Positions 31,705 to 40,501 of a DNA stretch of 64,000 bases are shown piece after piece. Under the pieces are notes generated by a model. That model saw only the letters and a list, made by a program, of their open reading frames with translations, did not search any database and was not told the DNA's origin. A program made the translations under genes and the position numbers. Each line of letters begins with the position of its first letter. Positions within the stretch are counted from its first letter, which is position 1. This DNA comes from an uncultured Paraburkholderia sp. (GTDB lineage Bacteria > Pseudomonadota > Gammaproteobacteria > Burkholderiales > Burkholderiaceae), in assembly GCA_940747215.1 (NCBI GenBank), contig CALNWS010000008.1, forward strand, positions 1 to 64,000, in the 5' to 3' direction.

Positions 31705-32204
31705 CGATCAGGCGTTAGTCCCGATACTTCTCTTTTCTCTTATGCTGTCGCTGTCGCCAAAGCCAGACTTTTCGCGCGCTTCAGTTCCGAGAGAATTTCC
31801 AGTGCACGGCCTTTGTCTGCCGTCAGATCCGGAAGAAACGCTTGGGTTATGTCGGTGGATGCCGAAGGCCCGGAGCGACGGCTGCGGCGCCCGCAGCGCT
31901 TGAAACGATGCGTGCGGCATGGAGCCTCCTGCTTTTATGGGTAGGCTTCATTCTACTTTTTCGGGGCCGATTGCGCGCGTTAGCGCACGGGCGTGCGAAT
32001 TTCGGCCTGCCGCCGCGTATCCGACGGAGCGCGAGCCAACAGCGAAGCGACCCAGCCGCGTGACCCACGGCGCGGCCATTGCGCGTCGCCGTGCATCGCG
32101 TTGCGCGAATGCCCATAAACAAAGAACAAAGCACAAAAAGTTGGTTCGCCGCGAGGGCGGCGGGTAGCACAATAAATCTCCGGATTTCCGTAGCGAGGGG
32201 CAGA
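31705..32204. other. Region without a supportable gene, possible minus-strand remnant
   Basis: About 500 bases. On the minus strand 31850-31736 reads DITQAFLPDLTADKGRALEI, then LSELKRAKSLALATATA and TAA, which looks like the C-terminus of a small helical protein whose front part is lost. I cannot name it. The rest shows no coherent frame. Confidence 0.35.
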
Positions 32205-32820
32205 CATGCTTTCATGCACCAGATCGACCTAGCCGCCGCGGCTCGTCACCGTACCCGGTTTGCACGGCAGCGAAGGTGCGCATTGGCAATCGTGGCTGGA
32301 GCGGTAGTTTGCGCGCTTGTTGTGCGTCGAGCAGGCCGACTGGGATGCGCCCGATCTTGCGGTCTGGTCGCGCTCGCTGCGCGATCTGCTCGCGCGCGAG
32401 CGTGGACCGTTCGTGCTGGCGGCGCACAGCTTCGGTTGCCTCGCGGCCGCGCACGCGTTGCAGCAGGCGGCGAATGCGGGCGACGTGGTTGGCGTGCTGT
32501 TCGTCGCTCCGGCGAGTCCGCAGAAATTCACGTTCGCCGGTCCCTTCGAAGCCCGGCGTCTCGGCGTGCCGTCCATTCTGATCGGCAGCGAAACCGATCC
32601 GTGGATGTCGCTCCCCGGTTCGCGCGAACTCGCTCAGCGTCTTGGCAGCGCGTTCGTCAATCTCGGCGACGCGGAGCATATCAACACGCCGGCGGGCTTC
32701 GGTCCGTGGCCGCGCGCGAAATATTTCGTCGACACGCTCGTGCATTGCGCCGCGCAGCGCCGCTGCGCTTTCGCTAAGAGCCGTTCGACGTCGTGCAGCA
32801 AGGCTTGCGTGGGCCGTCTA
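32205..32820 (+). pseudogene. RBBP9/YdeN-type serine hydrolase, broken
   Basis: A small alpha/beta hydrolase. The start at 32205 (MLSCTRST) is interrupted by TAG in a small deletion. The body reads PRLVTVPGLHGSEGAHWQSW followed by LER and a TAG that replaces Gln. The nucleophile serine is in FVLAAHSFGCLAAAHALQQA. The Asp region is ILIGSETDPWMSLPGSRELA and the His is in GDAEHINTPAGFGPWP. The tail (PLRFR, EPFDVVQQGLRGPSR) is frameshifted. At least three lesions; all catalytic residues are still legible. Confidence 0.78.
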
Positions 32821-32960
32821 GATGCCGTCTCGCGATTCCGGAAAACAGCCCACTGGGCACAGGGTCGCTGCGTTGCACACGTAAGCGATCCGTTAGAATT
32901 CCGCTTCACGCTGCACGTTCGTGCGGCCACCGGTTTTCATCATCGATAGGCGGGGAAAGG

Positions 32961-33983
32961 ATGGCAGGCAAGACGGGGACTTCGCGCTGGTTCGCAGCCG
33001 GCATGACGGCAGTCCCACTCGCGCTCGGCGGCGTGCCGGCGGCGCACGCCGATACATCGCTGCTCAACGTCTCATACGACGTGACGCGCGAACTGTACAA
33101 GGACATCAACGCGGGTTTCATCGCCGCGTACAAGTAACCCGGTGAAACCGTGTCGATCCGCCAGTCGCATGGCGCGTCCAGCGCGCAGGCGCTCTCGGTG
33201 CTGCAAGGTCTGCAGGCCGACGTGGTAACGATGAACCAGCCGAACGACATCGACCTGCTCGCGGAAAAAGGCCAACTGGTGCCCGCAAACTGGCGCTCGC
33301 GCCTGCCTGACGACAGCGCGCCCTACACCACGACGATTGTGTTTCTCGTGCGCAAGGGCAATCCGAAGCACATCAAGGACTGGGAGGATCTCGCGAAGCC
33401 GGGCGTGCAGGTCGTGATCGCGAATCCGAAAACCTCGGGCAACGGACGCTACACGTATCTCGCCGCGTGGGGTTATCGCAAGCAGCACGGCGGCACGGAC
33501 GCGCAGGCGCTCGACTTCGAGAAGGCCATCTTCAAGAACGTGCCGGTGCTCGACACGGGCGGCCGCGGCGCAACCACCACGTTCACGCAGTGCAATATCG
33601 GCGACGTGCTCATCACGTTCGAAAACGAAGTGTTGCTGATCGATACGGGCGTGAGCGCGGGCAGTTTCGAAGCCGTGTATCCATCGGTGAGTCTGCTCGC
33701 TGCACCGCCGGTTTCGATCGTCGACAAGGTGGTGGACAAGCACGGCACGCGCAAAGAGGCTCAGGCGTATCTGGATTATTTGTGGTCGCCGGCTGCGCAG
33801 GAAATCATCGCGCAGCATCATCTGCGTCCGCGCGACAAGAATGTGCTGGCGAAGCACGCTGCCGAGTTCAAGCCGATCAAGACGTTCACCGTCGAAGAGA
33901 TGTTCGGCAGTTGGCAGAAAGCGCAGCAAACGCATTTCTCCGATGGCGGCACGTTCGATCAGATCATCGTCGACAGGAAGTAA
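32961..33983 (+). pseudogene. Sulfate ABC transporter substrate-binding protein, internal stop
   Basis: A periplasmic sulfate-binding protein of the Sbp/CysP family. The ATG at 32961 has GGGGAAAGG upstream and a signal peptide ending AAHADTSLL. At about 33137 the frame reads GFIAAYK, then TAA, then PGETVSIRQSHGASSAQALS; one or two codons are also missing. Downstream, the ligand-binding motifs VVTMNQPNDIDLLAEKG, NPKTSGNGRYTYLAAWG and DTGGRGATTTFTQCNIGDVL are all in frame to the stop at 33983. This is one of the better preserved pseudogenes; genes for the permease and ATPase are not in the window. Confidence 0.85.
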
Positions 33984-34015
33984 CGGCGCACCAGCTTTGC
34001 TGAAGTACAAACCAG

Positions 34016-34048
34016 AAGGCCGCTTCTTTAACGAAGCGGCCTTTTTTA
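34016..34048. terminator. Intrinsic terminator after the sulfate-binding protein
   Basis: Perfect 11-bp stem aaggccgcttc and gaagcggcctt, 6-base loop, followed by TTTTTT. Confidence 0.9.
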
Positions 34049-34080
34049 CATCACGCGCGATTCAACGCGTTCAGAGCATT

Positions 34081-35190
34081 TCAGTTCGGCGCGGCGTGCG
34101 CGTCGCAGCCTTTCTCGCAGCCGCTCTGATCGAGCGGCATCTGCTGCGCTGCTTCGGCGCGAATGCCGAGACGTTGTAGCAGCTTGCGGTCCGCTTCGGC
34201 CTGCGGGTTGCTCATGGTCAGCAACTGGTCGCCATAGAGAATCGAGTTCGCGCCGGCGAGGAAGCACGTTGCCTGCAGCGCCTCGTCCATCTGCTCGCGT
34301 CCTGCGGGCAGACCGCACCATCGCGCGCGGCATCGTCACGGCATCGTAATACGCGCGATCGCGATCGTGCGCACGAATTCGAACGGATCGATGGCTCGGT
34401 GCCGGTGAGCAGCGTGCCTTCCACCTGCACCAGATTTTGATAGGTACCGACTGTTGATAGGTACCTACTCCGGATACGGCTCCATGTTCGCGAGCTGAGC
34501 AATCAGCCCCGCGCGTTTGCGGCGCGATTCGCCGAGTCCGACGATGCCGCCGCAGCACACGTTGATGCCTGCATCGTGTACGCGTTCGAGCGTGTCGAGA
34601 CGATCCTGATATGTGCGACGTGCGCGTCGAGATGATCTGACCGTAGAACTCCGGCGACGTGTCGAGGTTATGGTTGTGGTAGTCGAGACCCGCTTCACGC
34701 AGTGCCTGCGCCTAGTGCGTTTCAAGCATGCCGAGCGTCACGCAGGTTTCGAGGCCCATCGCCTTCACACCGCGGATCATATCCTTGATCGGTTCGAGGT
34801 GACGATCCTTCGATTGCGCCATGCCGCGCCCATGCGGAAACGCGTGGCGCCGTTTTCCTTGGCGGCGCGCGCGGCGGCAAGCACCTCGTCCACCGGCATC
34901 AGCTTGTCAGCTTGCAGGCCCGTGTCGTGATGCACCGATTGCGGACAGTATGCTCAATCTTCCTCGCAGCCGCCGGTCTTGATCGACAGCAGCGTGGAAA
35001 GCTGCACCGTGTTCGCGTCGAAATGCTCGCGGTGCGCCTGCTGCGCGCGGAACATCAGATCGTTGAACGGCAGTTCGTACAGCGCGACGATGTCGGCGAC
35101 GTGCCAGCGCGCGACCTGCTTTGGCGCGTTCGCTGCGCTGGTGTTGGCGTTGCCGGCCGAAGCTGTGGGAGTGAGGTTCAGTTGCGTCAT
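34081..35190 (-). pseudogene. bioB: Biotin synthase BioB, loss of an iron-sulfur cysteine by nonsense and more
   Basis: BioB inserts sulfur into dethiobiotin (radical SAM). The start [20 protein letters not shown] is good. In the radical-SAM motif CxxxCxxC the middle cysteine codon is TGA (GGCEED, stop, AYCPQS), which both ends the protein and removes an Fe-S ligand. Further damage: a shift after NGATRF, a TAG near 34714, lesions near 34615, a 17-bp near-duplication at 34437-34470 with a stop, and shifts near 34320-34400. The tail [20 protein letters not shown] to DAHAAPN ends at 34081. Confidence 0.93.
34437..34470. repeat. 17-bp near-perfect tandem duplication in bioB
   Basis: ttgataggtaccgactg (34437-34453) is followed by ttgataggtacctactc (34454-34470), 15 of 17 identical. 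It disrupts the PYPESVPIN-to-NLVQVEG part of BioB. Confidence 0.75.
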
Positions 35191-35942
35191 ATCGTCAATC
35201 CTTCTTGGATGTTGGGTGTTGCCGCGCGCTGCGTGTGACGCAGCGTCTGCAGAAGTTGAGGGATGTCGAGCTGATCGGCCGCGAGTTCGGACGATGCCGG
35301 GTTCAGATGCGGCACGATGCCGAGCAGCGGCGCGCCGTGTTCGCGCATCAGATGTTCGCGGATCGACGCGATGTTTTCGTCGGGGAACGTCATGTCCGGA
35401 TCGACGCGATTCGCGACCCAGCCCGCAAGCGTGAGACCGCGCGCGGCGATCGCTTCGGCGGTAAGCAGCGCATGGCTGATGCAGCCGAGGCGCATGCCGA
35501 CCACGAGCACGACCGGCAGACCGAGCTTAACGGCAAGATCGGCGGTGTCTTCGGTGGCGGTCAACGGCACGCGGAAACCACCCACGCCTTCCACGACGAC
35601 GATGTCCGCGCGCTGCACGGCCTGCGCATGGCACGCGACGATGTGATCGACGTTCAGCGTGACGTTTTCGAGCGCGGCGGCGATTTGCGGTGCGGCCGGT
35701 TCCTTGAGCAGATACGGCGGTGCATCTCGGGCGGCAGCAGCACGCTGGAGGCGGCGTCGAGCTGATCCGCGTCTTCGTTGTGCAGCCACGCCGTCCACTT
35801 CGAACTCGCACGCCACGATCGGCTTCATCGCCGCCGCCTGCAGGCCTTCGCGAACGAAGCCGCGCAATAGCGCTGCGGAGACGAACGTCTTGTCGATTTC
35901 CGTATCGGTTCCGGTGACGAATAGAGAGAGCGCCGTGCTCAT
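35187..35942 (-). pseudogene. bioD: Dethiobiotin synthetase BioD, altered P-loop and a shifted segment
   Basis: BioD closes the ureido ring of dethiobiotin using ATP. The frame from ATG 35942 to 35187 is open (251 residues), but two features argue against function. The P-loop reads GTDTEIDKT where the family has GTDTExGKT, so a key glycine is Asp. Between about 35800 and 35720 a two-base and a one-base loss shift roughly 25 residues out of frame ([14 protein letters not shown] instead of [20 protein letters not shown]) before the frame is regained at [11 protein letters not shown]. The second half ([16 protein letters not shown]) is normal. The stop overlaps the bioB start. Confidence 0.8.
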
Positions 35943-36446
35943 GCGACGTTTACTCCGAGTTGTTGCAGACCGGCTTCGAGCCGGTCGAGATCCGCTTGCG
36001 AATGCGCGGCCGACAGCGAAATGCGCAGACGCGACGTGCCCGTCGGCACGGTCGGCGGACGGATCGCGGGCACCCACAAACCCGCGCGATCGAGCGCGGC
36101 GGCGATATCGAGCGTGGTTTCGTTGGTGCCGGTGATGAGCGGCTGCACGGCCGTATACGAATCCACCGGCAGCCACGGTGTGGACTTCAGCATGGCGTGC
36201 GTGCGTTCGATCAACTTCTGAAGATGCGCGCGCCGCGCGTCGCCTTCTTCGCCGCCGATGATGCGCAGACTTGCCGACACCGCGTGCGTCGCGGCGGGTA
36301 CCGATGCCGTGGTGAAGATGTACGGCCGCGCGCGCTGCACGAGCCACTCGATCACGGTGTTGTGCGCGACGACGAACGCGCCCGAGACGCCTGCGGCTTT
36401 GCCGAGTGTGCCGATCGACACAAGGTTCGGCGAGCGCAGCGCGGTC
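35939..36446 (-). pseudogene. bioF: 3' half of BioF (KAPA synthase), 5' part deleted
   Basis: BioF (8-amino-7-oxononanoate synthase) is a PLP enzyme of biotin synthesis. Only the C-terminal part remains, from [20 protein letters not shown] (with the PLP lysine) through [20 protein letters not shown] to [13 protein letters not shown]. It is open to the stop at 35939, which overlaps the bioD start. The N-terminal half and all of bioA are missing. The deletion joins it, in frame, to the start of a UPF0225 gene. Confidence 0.88.
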
Positions 36447-36577
36447 TCGCCGCCGTCGATATAACGACCACAGCACTGCGCGAAGCGCGGCACTTTCGCG
36501 CCGCTTCGCTGGTCCGGCGCAGCGCCGCCGCAAGGACAATCGGCAGGACGTTGCGCCGACAACATTTGCTTGCTCAT
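36446..36577 (-). pseudogene. 5' fragment of a UPF0225 (YchJ/SEC-C-motif) gene
   Basis: From ATG 36577: [18 protein letters not shown], then a second cluster [14 protein letters not shown]. The C-P-C-G and C-C-G-R-Y pattern is the metal-binding start of UPF0225 (YchJ-like) proteins. After about 44 residues the sequence passes, still in frame, into BioF. The rest of the gene is deleted. Family call from motif only. Confidence 0.6.
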
Positions 36578-36582
36578 CTGTT

Positions 36583-37650
36583 TCAACCCAGCCCGCGTGC
36601 GATGAAGAATCTTCTGGATATCGCTCGCGCCTTCGTAGATCTGGCACACGCGCATGTCGCGGTAAATCCGCTCCACCGGAAAGTCGCTCAGATAGCCAGC
36701 CGTAGCCGCCATGAATCTGTAAGGCAGCCGAACAGATGCGCTCGGCGGCTTCGGAGGCGAACAGCTTCGCCATCGCCGCTTCCAGTTGCGTCGCCATGTC
36801 GGCGAGGCGGAACTGCACGGCCTGATGAGCGAAGAGCGGTTCGCCAAAGCTCTCGCGCTCTTTCGCGTAGGCAAGCGCCGCCTCGAACGCCGCGCGCGCC
36901 ATGCCGACGCTTTGCGCCGCGATGCCGATGCGTCCGCCTTCGAGCCCCGACAGCGCGATGCGATAGCCTTCGCCTTCCGCGCCGATCAGAGTCCCAGCCG
37001 GGATGCTGCAGTCTTCGAAAATGATCTGTGCGGTGTCCGATGAATGCTGGCCGAGCTTTTCTTCGATGCGCGCGACCACGTATCCCTTCGTGTCAGTCGG
37101 CACGATGAACGCGCTGATGCCGCGCTTGCCCGTGGCTTTGGTCCACCGCCATCACGATGGCGACGTTGCCGTTCTTGCCGCTCGTAATGAACTGCTTGAC
37201 GCCGTTCAGCACGTAGCTGTCGCCGTCGCGGGTGGCGGTGGTGCGAAGCGCGGAGGCGTCGGAACCCGCTTGCGGTTCAGTCAGACAGAACGCGCCGAGC
37301 ATTTCGCCGCGCGCGAGCGGCGTGAGTCAGTCGCGTTTCTGCGTATCGTTGCCGAAGGTCAGCAGAATGCTGCACACCGGGCAGTTGTTCACCGAAATCG
37401 CCGTGGACGTGCCGCCTTCACCCGCCGCGATTTCTTCGAGAATCAACGCGAGCGCAAGGGCGTCCATGCCGGCGCCGCCATATGCTTCGGGCACGAGCAC
37501 GCCATACGCGCCGAGTTCGGCGAGCTGCCGATGAACCTCTTTCGGAAAGGTTAGCTCGCGGTCCCATTGCGCGGCATGCAGCGTGATCGCCTCGCTCACG
37601 AACGTGCGTACTGCATCGCGGATCATCAGGTGGTCCTGATCAAGCACCAT
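36583..37650 (-). pseudogene. Acyl-CoA dehydrogenase, three or more lesions
   Basis: An FAD-dependent acyl-CoA dehydrogenase. It starts MVLDQDHLMIRDAVRTFVSE. A TGG to TGA change at about 37327 (NDTQKRD, stop, LTPLARGE) comes first. The FAD/substrate motif [20 protein letters not shown] is next, then a frameshift after MAVD moves to [40 protein letters not shown] leads to the C-terminal motif LQIHGGYGW, where the frame shifts before [20 protein letters not shown], and a final inserted T precedes the ancestral end ARGLG at 36583. Confidence 0.9.
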
Positions 37651-37695
37651 GGCGTTGTCTCCTAATATGCGGCCTCGTTTTCTTCGTCACGCGGC

Positions 37696-38360
37696 TTACC
37701 AGTCGAGCGCGGTGCCGTCGTACTGGAAGAAGCGGCCGTTGAAGCCGTCGCGATTGCCGGCGGCGCGCGCGAGAACGTCGCGCATGCCGGTGACGCTGCG
37801 TGTCGGATCGATGGCCGCCTGCGCGCCGCCCATGTTGGTTTGCACCAGCCCGGATGCAGCGAAATGCAGGTGGCGCGCTGCGCTTCTCATCGACGCGAGC
37901 TTCAGCGCCGCCTTGCTCGTGCGATAGAGCTAGCCGTTCGTGAAGCTCGGGTCTGCAATGCTGCCCATCTTGCTTGAAATCACGGCGAACACGCCGCCCG
38001 CTTATTCGACGAGCGGCAGCAGGATCGGCATGAGTTGCATCGGTCCGCGCACGTTGGTGTGCATGACGTGATCGAAATCTTCGGCCGTGACGGTTTCGAT
38101 GCCTTCGGTTCACGGCCCGTACACGCCCGACACCAGAATGGCTGCATCGAGCCGCTCGCCGTCGAGCTTCCAGCCGAGCGCTGCGATGTCGGCGGGCGCA
38201 GTCACGTCGACGGAAAACGTTTCGGCGCCGAGTTCTTTCAGCGCCTCCAGACCGGCGCTGTCGCGCGCGGTGGCGAACACGTGCCAGCCACCTTTTTGTA
38301 TTGCTTCACGAACTCCTGGCCGATGCCGCGCGACGCACCGACGATCAACACTGTCTTCAT
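37696..38360 (-). pseudogene. Short-chain dehydrogenase, several nonsense codons
   Basis: An NAD(P)-dependent SDR. It starts with MKTVLIVGASRGIGQEFV, the Rossmann GxxxGIG. In-frame or near-frame stops occur after GVYGP, after LLPLVE (Gln to TAA) and after PSFTNG (Trp to TAG, before LYRTSKAALK, which holds the catalytic YxxxK). A deletion after KLAS removes part of the C-terminal half. The end GFNGRFFQYDGTALDW closes at 37696. Every key SDR motif is still visible. Confidence 0.85.
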
Positions 38361-38467
38361 CGAATCACCTCAAACCTTCAATCACCTAGAAACAAGCTGG
38401 AAAACCTTAGACACTCTGTCACGACGAACGTTACCGCACGTCGTGACCGTGCGCCAAAGCACAATCA

Positions 38468-39661
38468 TCAAACGAGTTCGATACCCATGGCCGTGGCTTC
38501 GCCGCCGCCAATGCACAAAGTCGCGACGCCGCGTTTGCCGCCACGCTTTTTTAGCGCACCGATCAGCGTGACGAGAATGCGTGCGCCCGACGCGCCGATC
38601 GGATGACCGAGCGCGCACGCGCCGCTGTTCACATTCACTTTCTCATGCGGCAGTTTGTGCTCCTTCATCGCGGCCATCGTCACGACGGCAAACGCTTCAT
38701 TCACTTCGAACAGATCGACCTCGTCCGCGCGCCAGCCGTTCTTCTCGAACAGCTTGCGGATCGCGCCGACGGGCGCCGTGGTGAACTTCGCCGGCTCCTG
38801 CGCAAACGTCGAGTGGCCCACCACGCGTGCGATTGGCTCGACGCCAAGGCGCTTCGCTGTCGATTCTCGCATCATCACGAGTGCGGCCGCGCCGTCCGAA
38901 ATCGACGACGAGTTCGCCGCCGTCACTGTGCCCGTTTTGCTGAACGCAGGCTTCAACGACGGAATCTTTTCTATGTTCGCCTTGAACGGCTGTTCGTCGT
39001 GATCGATCGTCACGTCGCCTTTGCGACCCGTTACCGTAACGGGCGCGATTTCCCATGCGAACGAGCCGTCTTCGTTCGCGCGCTTCGCACGATTGAGCGA
39101 CTCGACCGCGAACGCGTCCTGCGCCTCGCGCGTGAAGTCGAACGACGCAGCGCATTCTTCGGCGAACGTGCCCATCAGACGGCCTTTTTCGTAGGCATCT
39201 TCGAGGCCGTCGTAGAACATGTGATCGATCACCTGACCGTGACCCATGCGCATGCCGCCGCGCGCTTTCGGCAGCAGATACGGCGCGTTCGTCATGCTTT
39301 CCATGCCACCCGCCACGATCACGTCGACTGAACCCGCAGCCAACATGTCGTGCGCGAACATCGCCGCGCGCATGCCGGAGCCGCACATTTTGTTGACCGT
39401 GGTGCTGCCCGTGCTCAACGGCAAACCGGCGCCGAGCGCGGCCTGGCGCGCCGGCGCCTGGCCGAGACCCGCGGGCAGCACACAGCCCATTACCACCTCA
39501 TCGATCTGTTCGGGTTTCAGACCCGCGCGTTTGACGGCCGCTTCGATCGCGGCCGAGCCGAGTTGCGGCGCGGTCAACGAGGCGAAGTCGCCCTGGAACG
39601 CGGCCATTGGCGTGCGCGCGGCGCTTACGATAACGATCGGATCGGCTTGTGTGTCGCTCAT
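38468..39661 (-). CDS. Acetyl-CoA acetyltransferase (beta-ketothiolase), intact
   Basis: A 397-residue thiolase condensing two acetyl-CoA or cleaving 3-ketoacyl-CoA; in Burkholderiales such enzymes feed PHB synthesis. The start MSDTQADPIVIVSAARTPMA has AAGGAG twelve bases upstream. The nucleophile cysteine is in TTVNKMCGSGMRAAMFAHD. The histidine is in ACALGHPIGASGARI and the second cysteine in VATLCIGGGEATAMG. A Ser replaces the common Gly in VNSGACALGHP, a mild change. The frame upstream is open right through the carbonic anhydrase gene, so a fusion product is possible as well. Confidence 0.88.
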   Translation of the reverse strand: MSDTQADPIVIVSAARTPMAAFQGDFASLTAPQLGSAAIEAAVKRAGLKPEQIDEVVMGCVLPAGLGQAPARQAALGAGLPLSTGSTTVNKMCGSGMRAAMFAHDMLAAGSVDVIVAGGMESMTNAPYLLPKARGGMRMGHGQVIDHMFYDGLEDAYEKGRLMGTFAEECAASFDFTREAQDAFAVESLNRAKRANEDGSFAWEIAPVTVTGRKGDVTIDHDEQPFKANIEKIPSLKPAFSKTGTVTAANSSSISDGAAALVMMRESTAKRLGVEPIARVVGHSTFAQEPAKFTTAPVGAIRKLFEKNGWRADEVDLFEVNEAFAVVTMAAMKEHKLPHEKVNVNSGACALGHPIGASGARILVTLIGALKKRGGKRGVATLCIGGGEATAMGIELV

Positions 39662-40456
39662 GTTCGTCTCACTCCTTGAATGCCACTCGTGCTTGAGATG
39701 TTTGATGCCGCCTTCGACCACCGCCGGCACGTCGCCGAGTTGCGCGGCGTCGGCGGACCATGTCGTTCTCCGCCTTGTGCGCGCTGCCCGCGAGGCGGCG
39801 GCCACGCACTTCTGATACGTCGCGTCGAGCGCGGCCGGATCGCTCACGGTCATGTTGAGGTCGCGCACCTTGCCGTCGTGTACGCCGTACACCCAGCCGT
39901 GCACGGACAGTGGCTGGCCACGCGCCCACGCGTCGTTGACAATCGTGGTGCGGCACACGTTCAGCACCTGTTCGATCGCGTTGAGTTCAACCAGACGCCG
40001 GTGACGCGCTTCGCCAATCGGCCATTCTTCGATCAGCGCGGCGTGCTTCGTGCGCACGTCCTGCACGTGATGCAGCCAGTTGTCCGCGAGACCCACGCGG
40101 CGGCCGTGCAGCGCGGCGCCTACACCAGAGCAGCCGTAGTGTCCGACCACCATGATGTGCTTGACCTTGAGCAGGTCGACGGCGAACTGGATCACCGAGA
40201 GACAGTTGAGGTCCGTATGCACGACGACATTGGCAATGTTTCTGTGCACAAACACTTCGCCCGGCGGCAGGCCGATGATCTGATTGGCGGGCACGCGCGA
40301 GTCGGAGCAGCCGATCCACAGATATTCCGGCGTCTGCTGATGCGCGAGGCGCGAGAAATACTGCGGGTCTTCGGCGAGCATGCGGGTCACCCACGCGTCG
40401 TTGTTCTCGAAGAGTTGCGCGAGCGGATGAGGATTGGAAGAGTCGGATGTCGTCAT
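39662..40456 (-). CDS. can: Beta-class carbonic anhydrase, stop codon lost
   Basis: Can interconverts CO2 and bicarbonate. The ATG at 40456 gives [20 protein letters not shown]. The zinc site is complete: [16 protein letters not shown] (Cys, Asp-Arg pair) and [17 protein letters not shown] (His, Cys). The protein continues normally to [20 protein letters not shown] and [13 protein letters not shown]. After that the frame meets no stop and runs through about 40 further residues into the thiolase start at 39661 in the same frame. The ancestral stop was probably removed by a small indel near 39780. The catalytic part looks functional. Confidence 0.8.
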
Positions 40457-40501
40457 GATGCGTCTTGGCAGTTGCTTGGCCACTGGTGCGGCCGATGGTC
40501 G

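Noticed and set aside
35187..37103. A single open frame of 638 codons on the minus strand
   Set aside because: It is a chance join of the acyl-CoA dehydrogenase 3' part, an out-of-frame stretch across the UPF0225/bioF remnants, and bioD. The middle third has no protein-like sequence, so it is not one gene.
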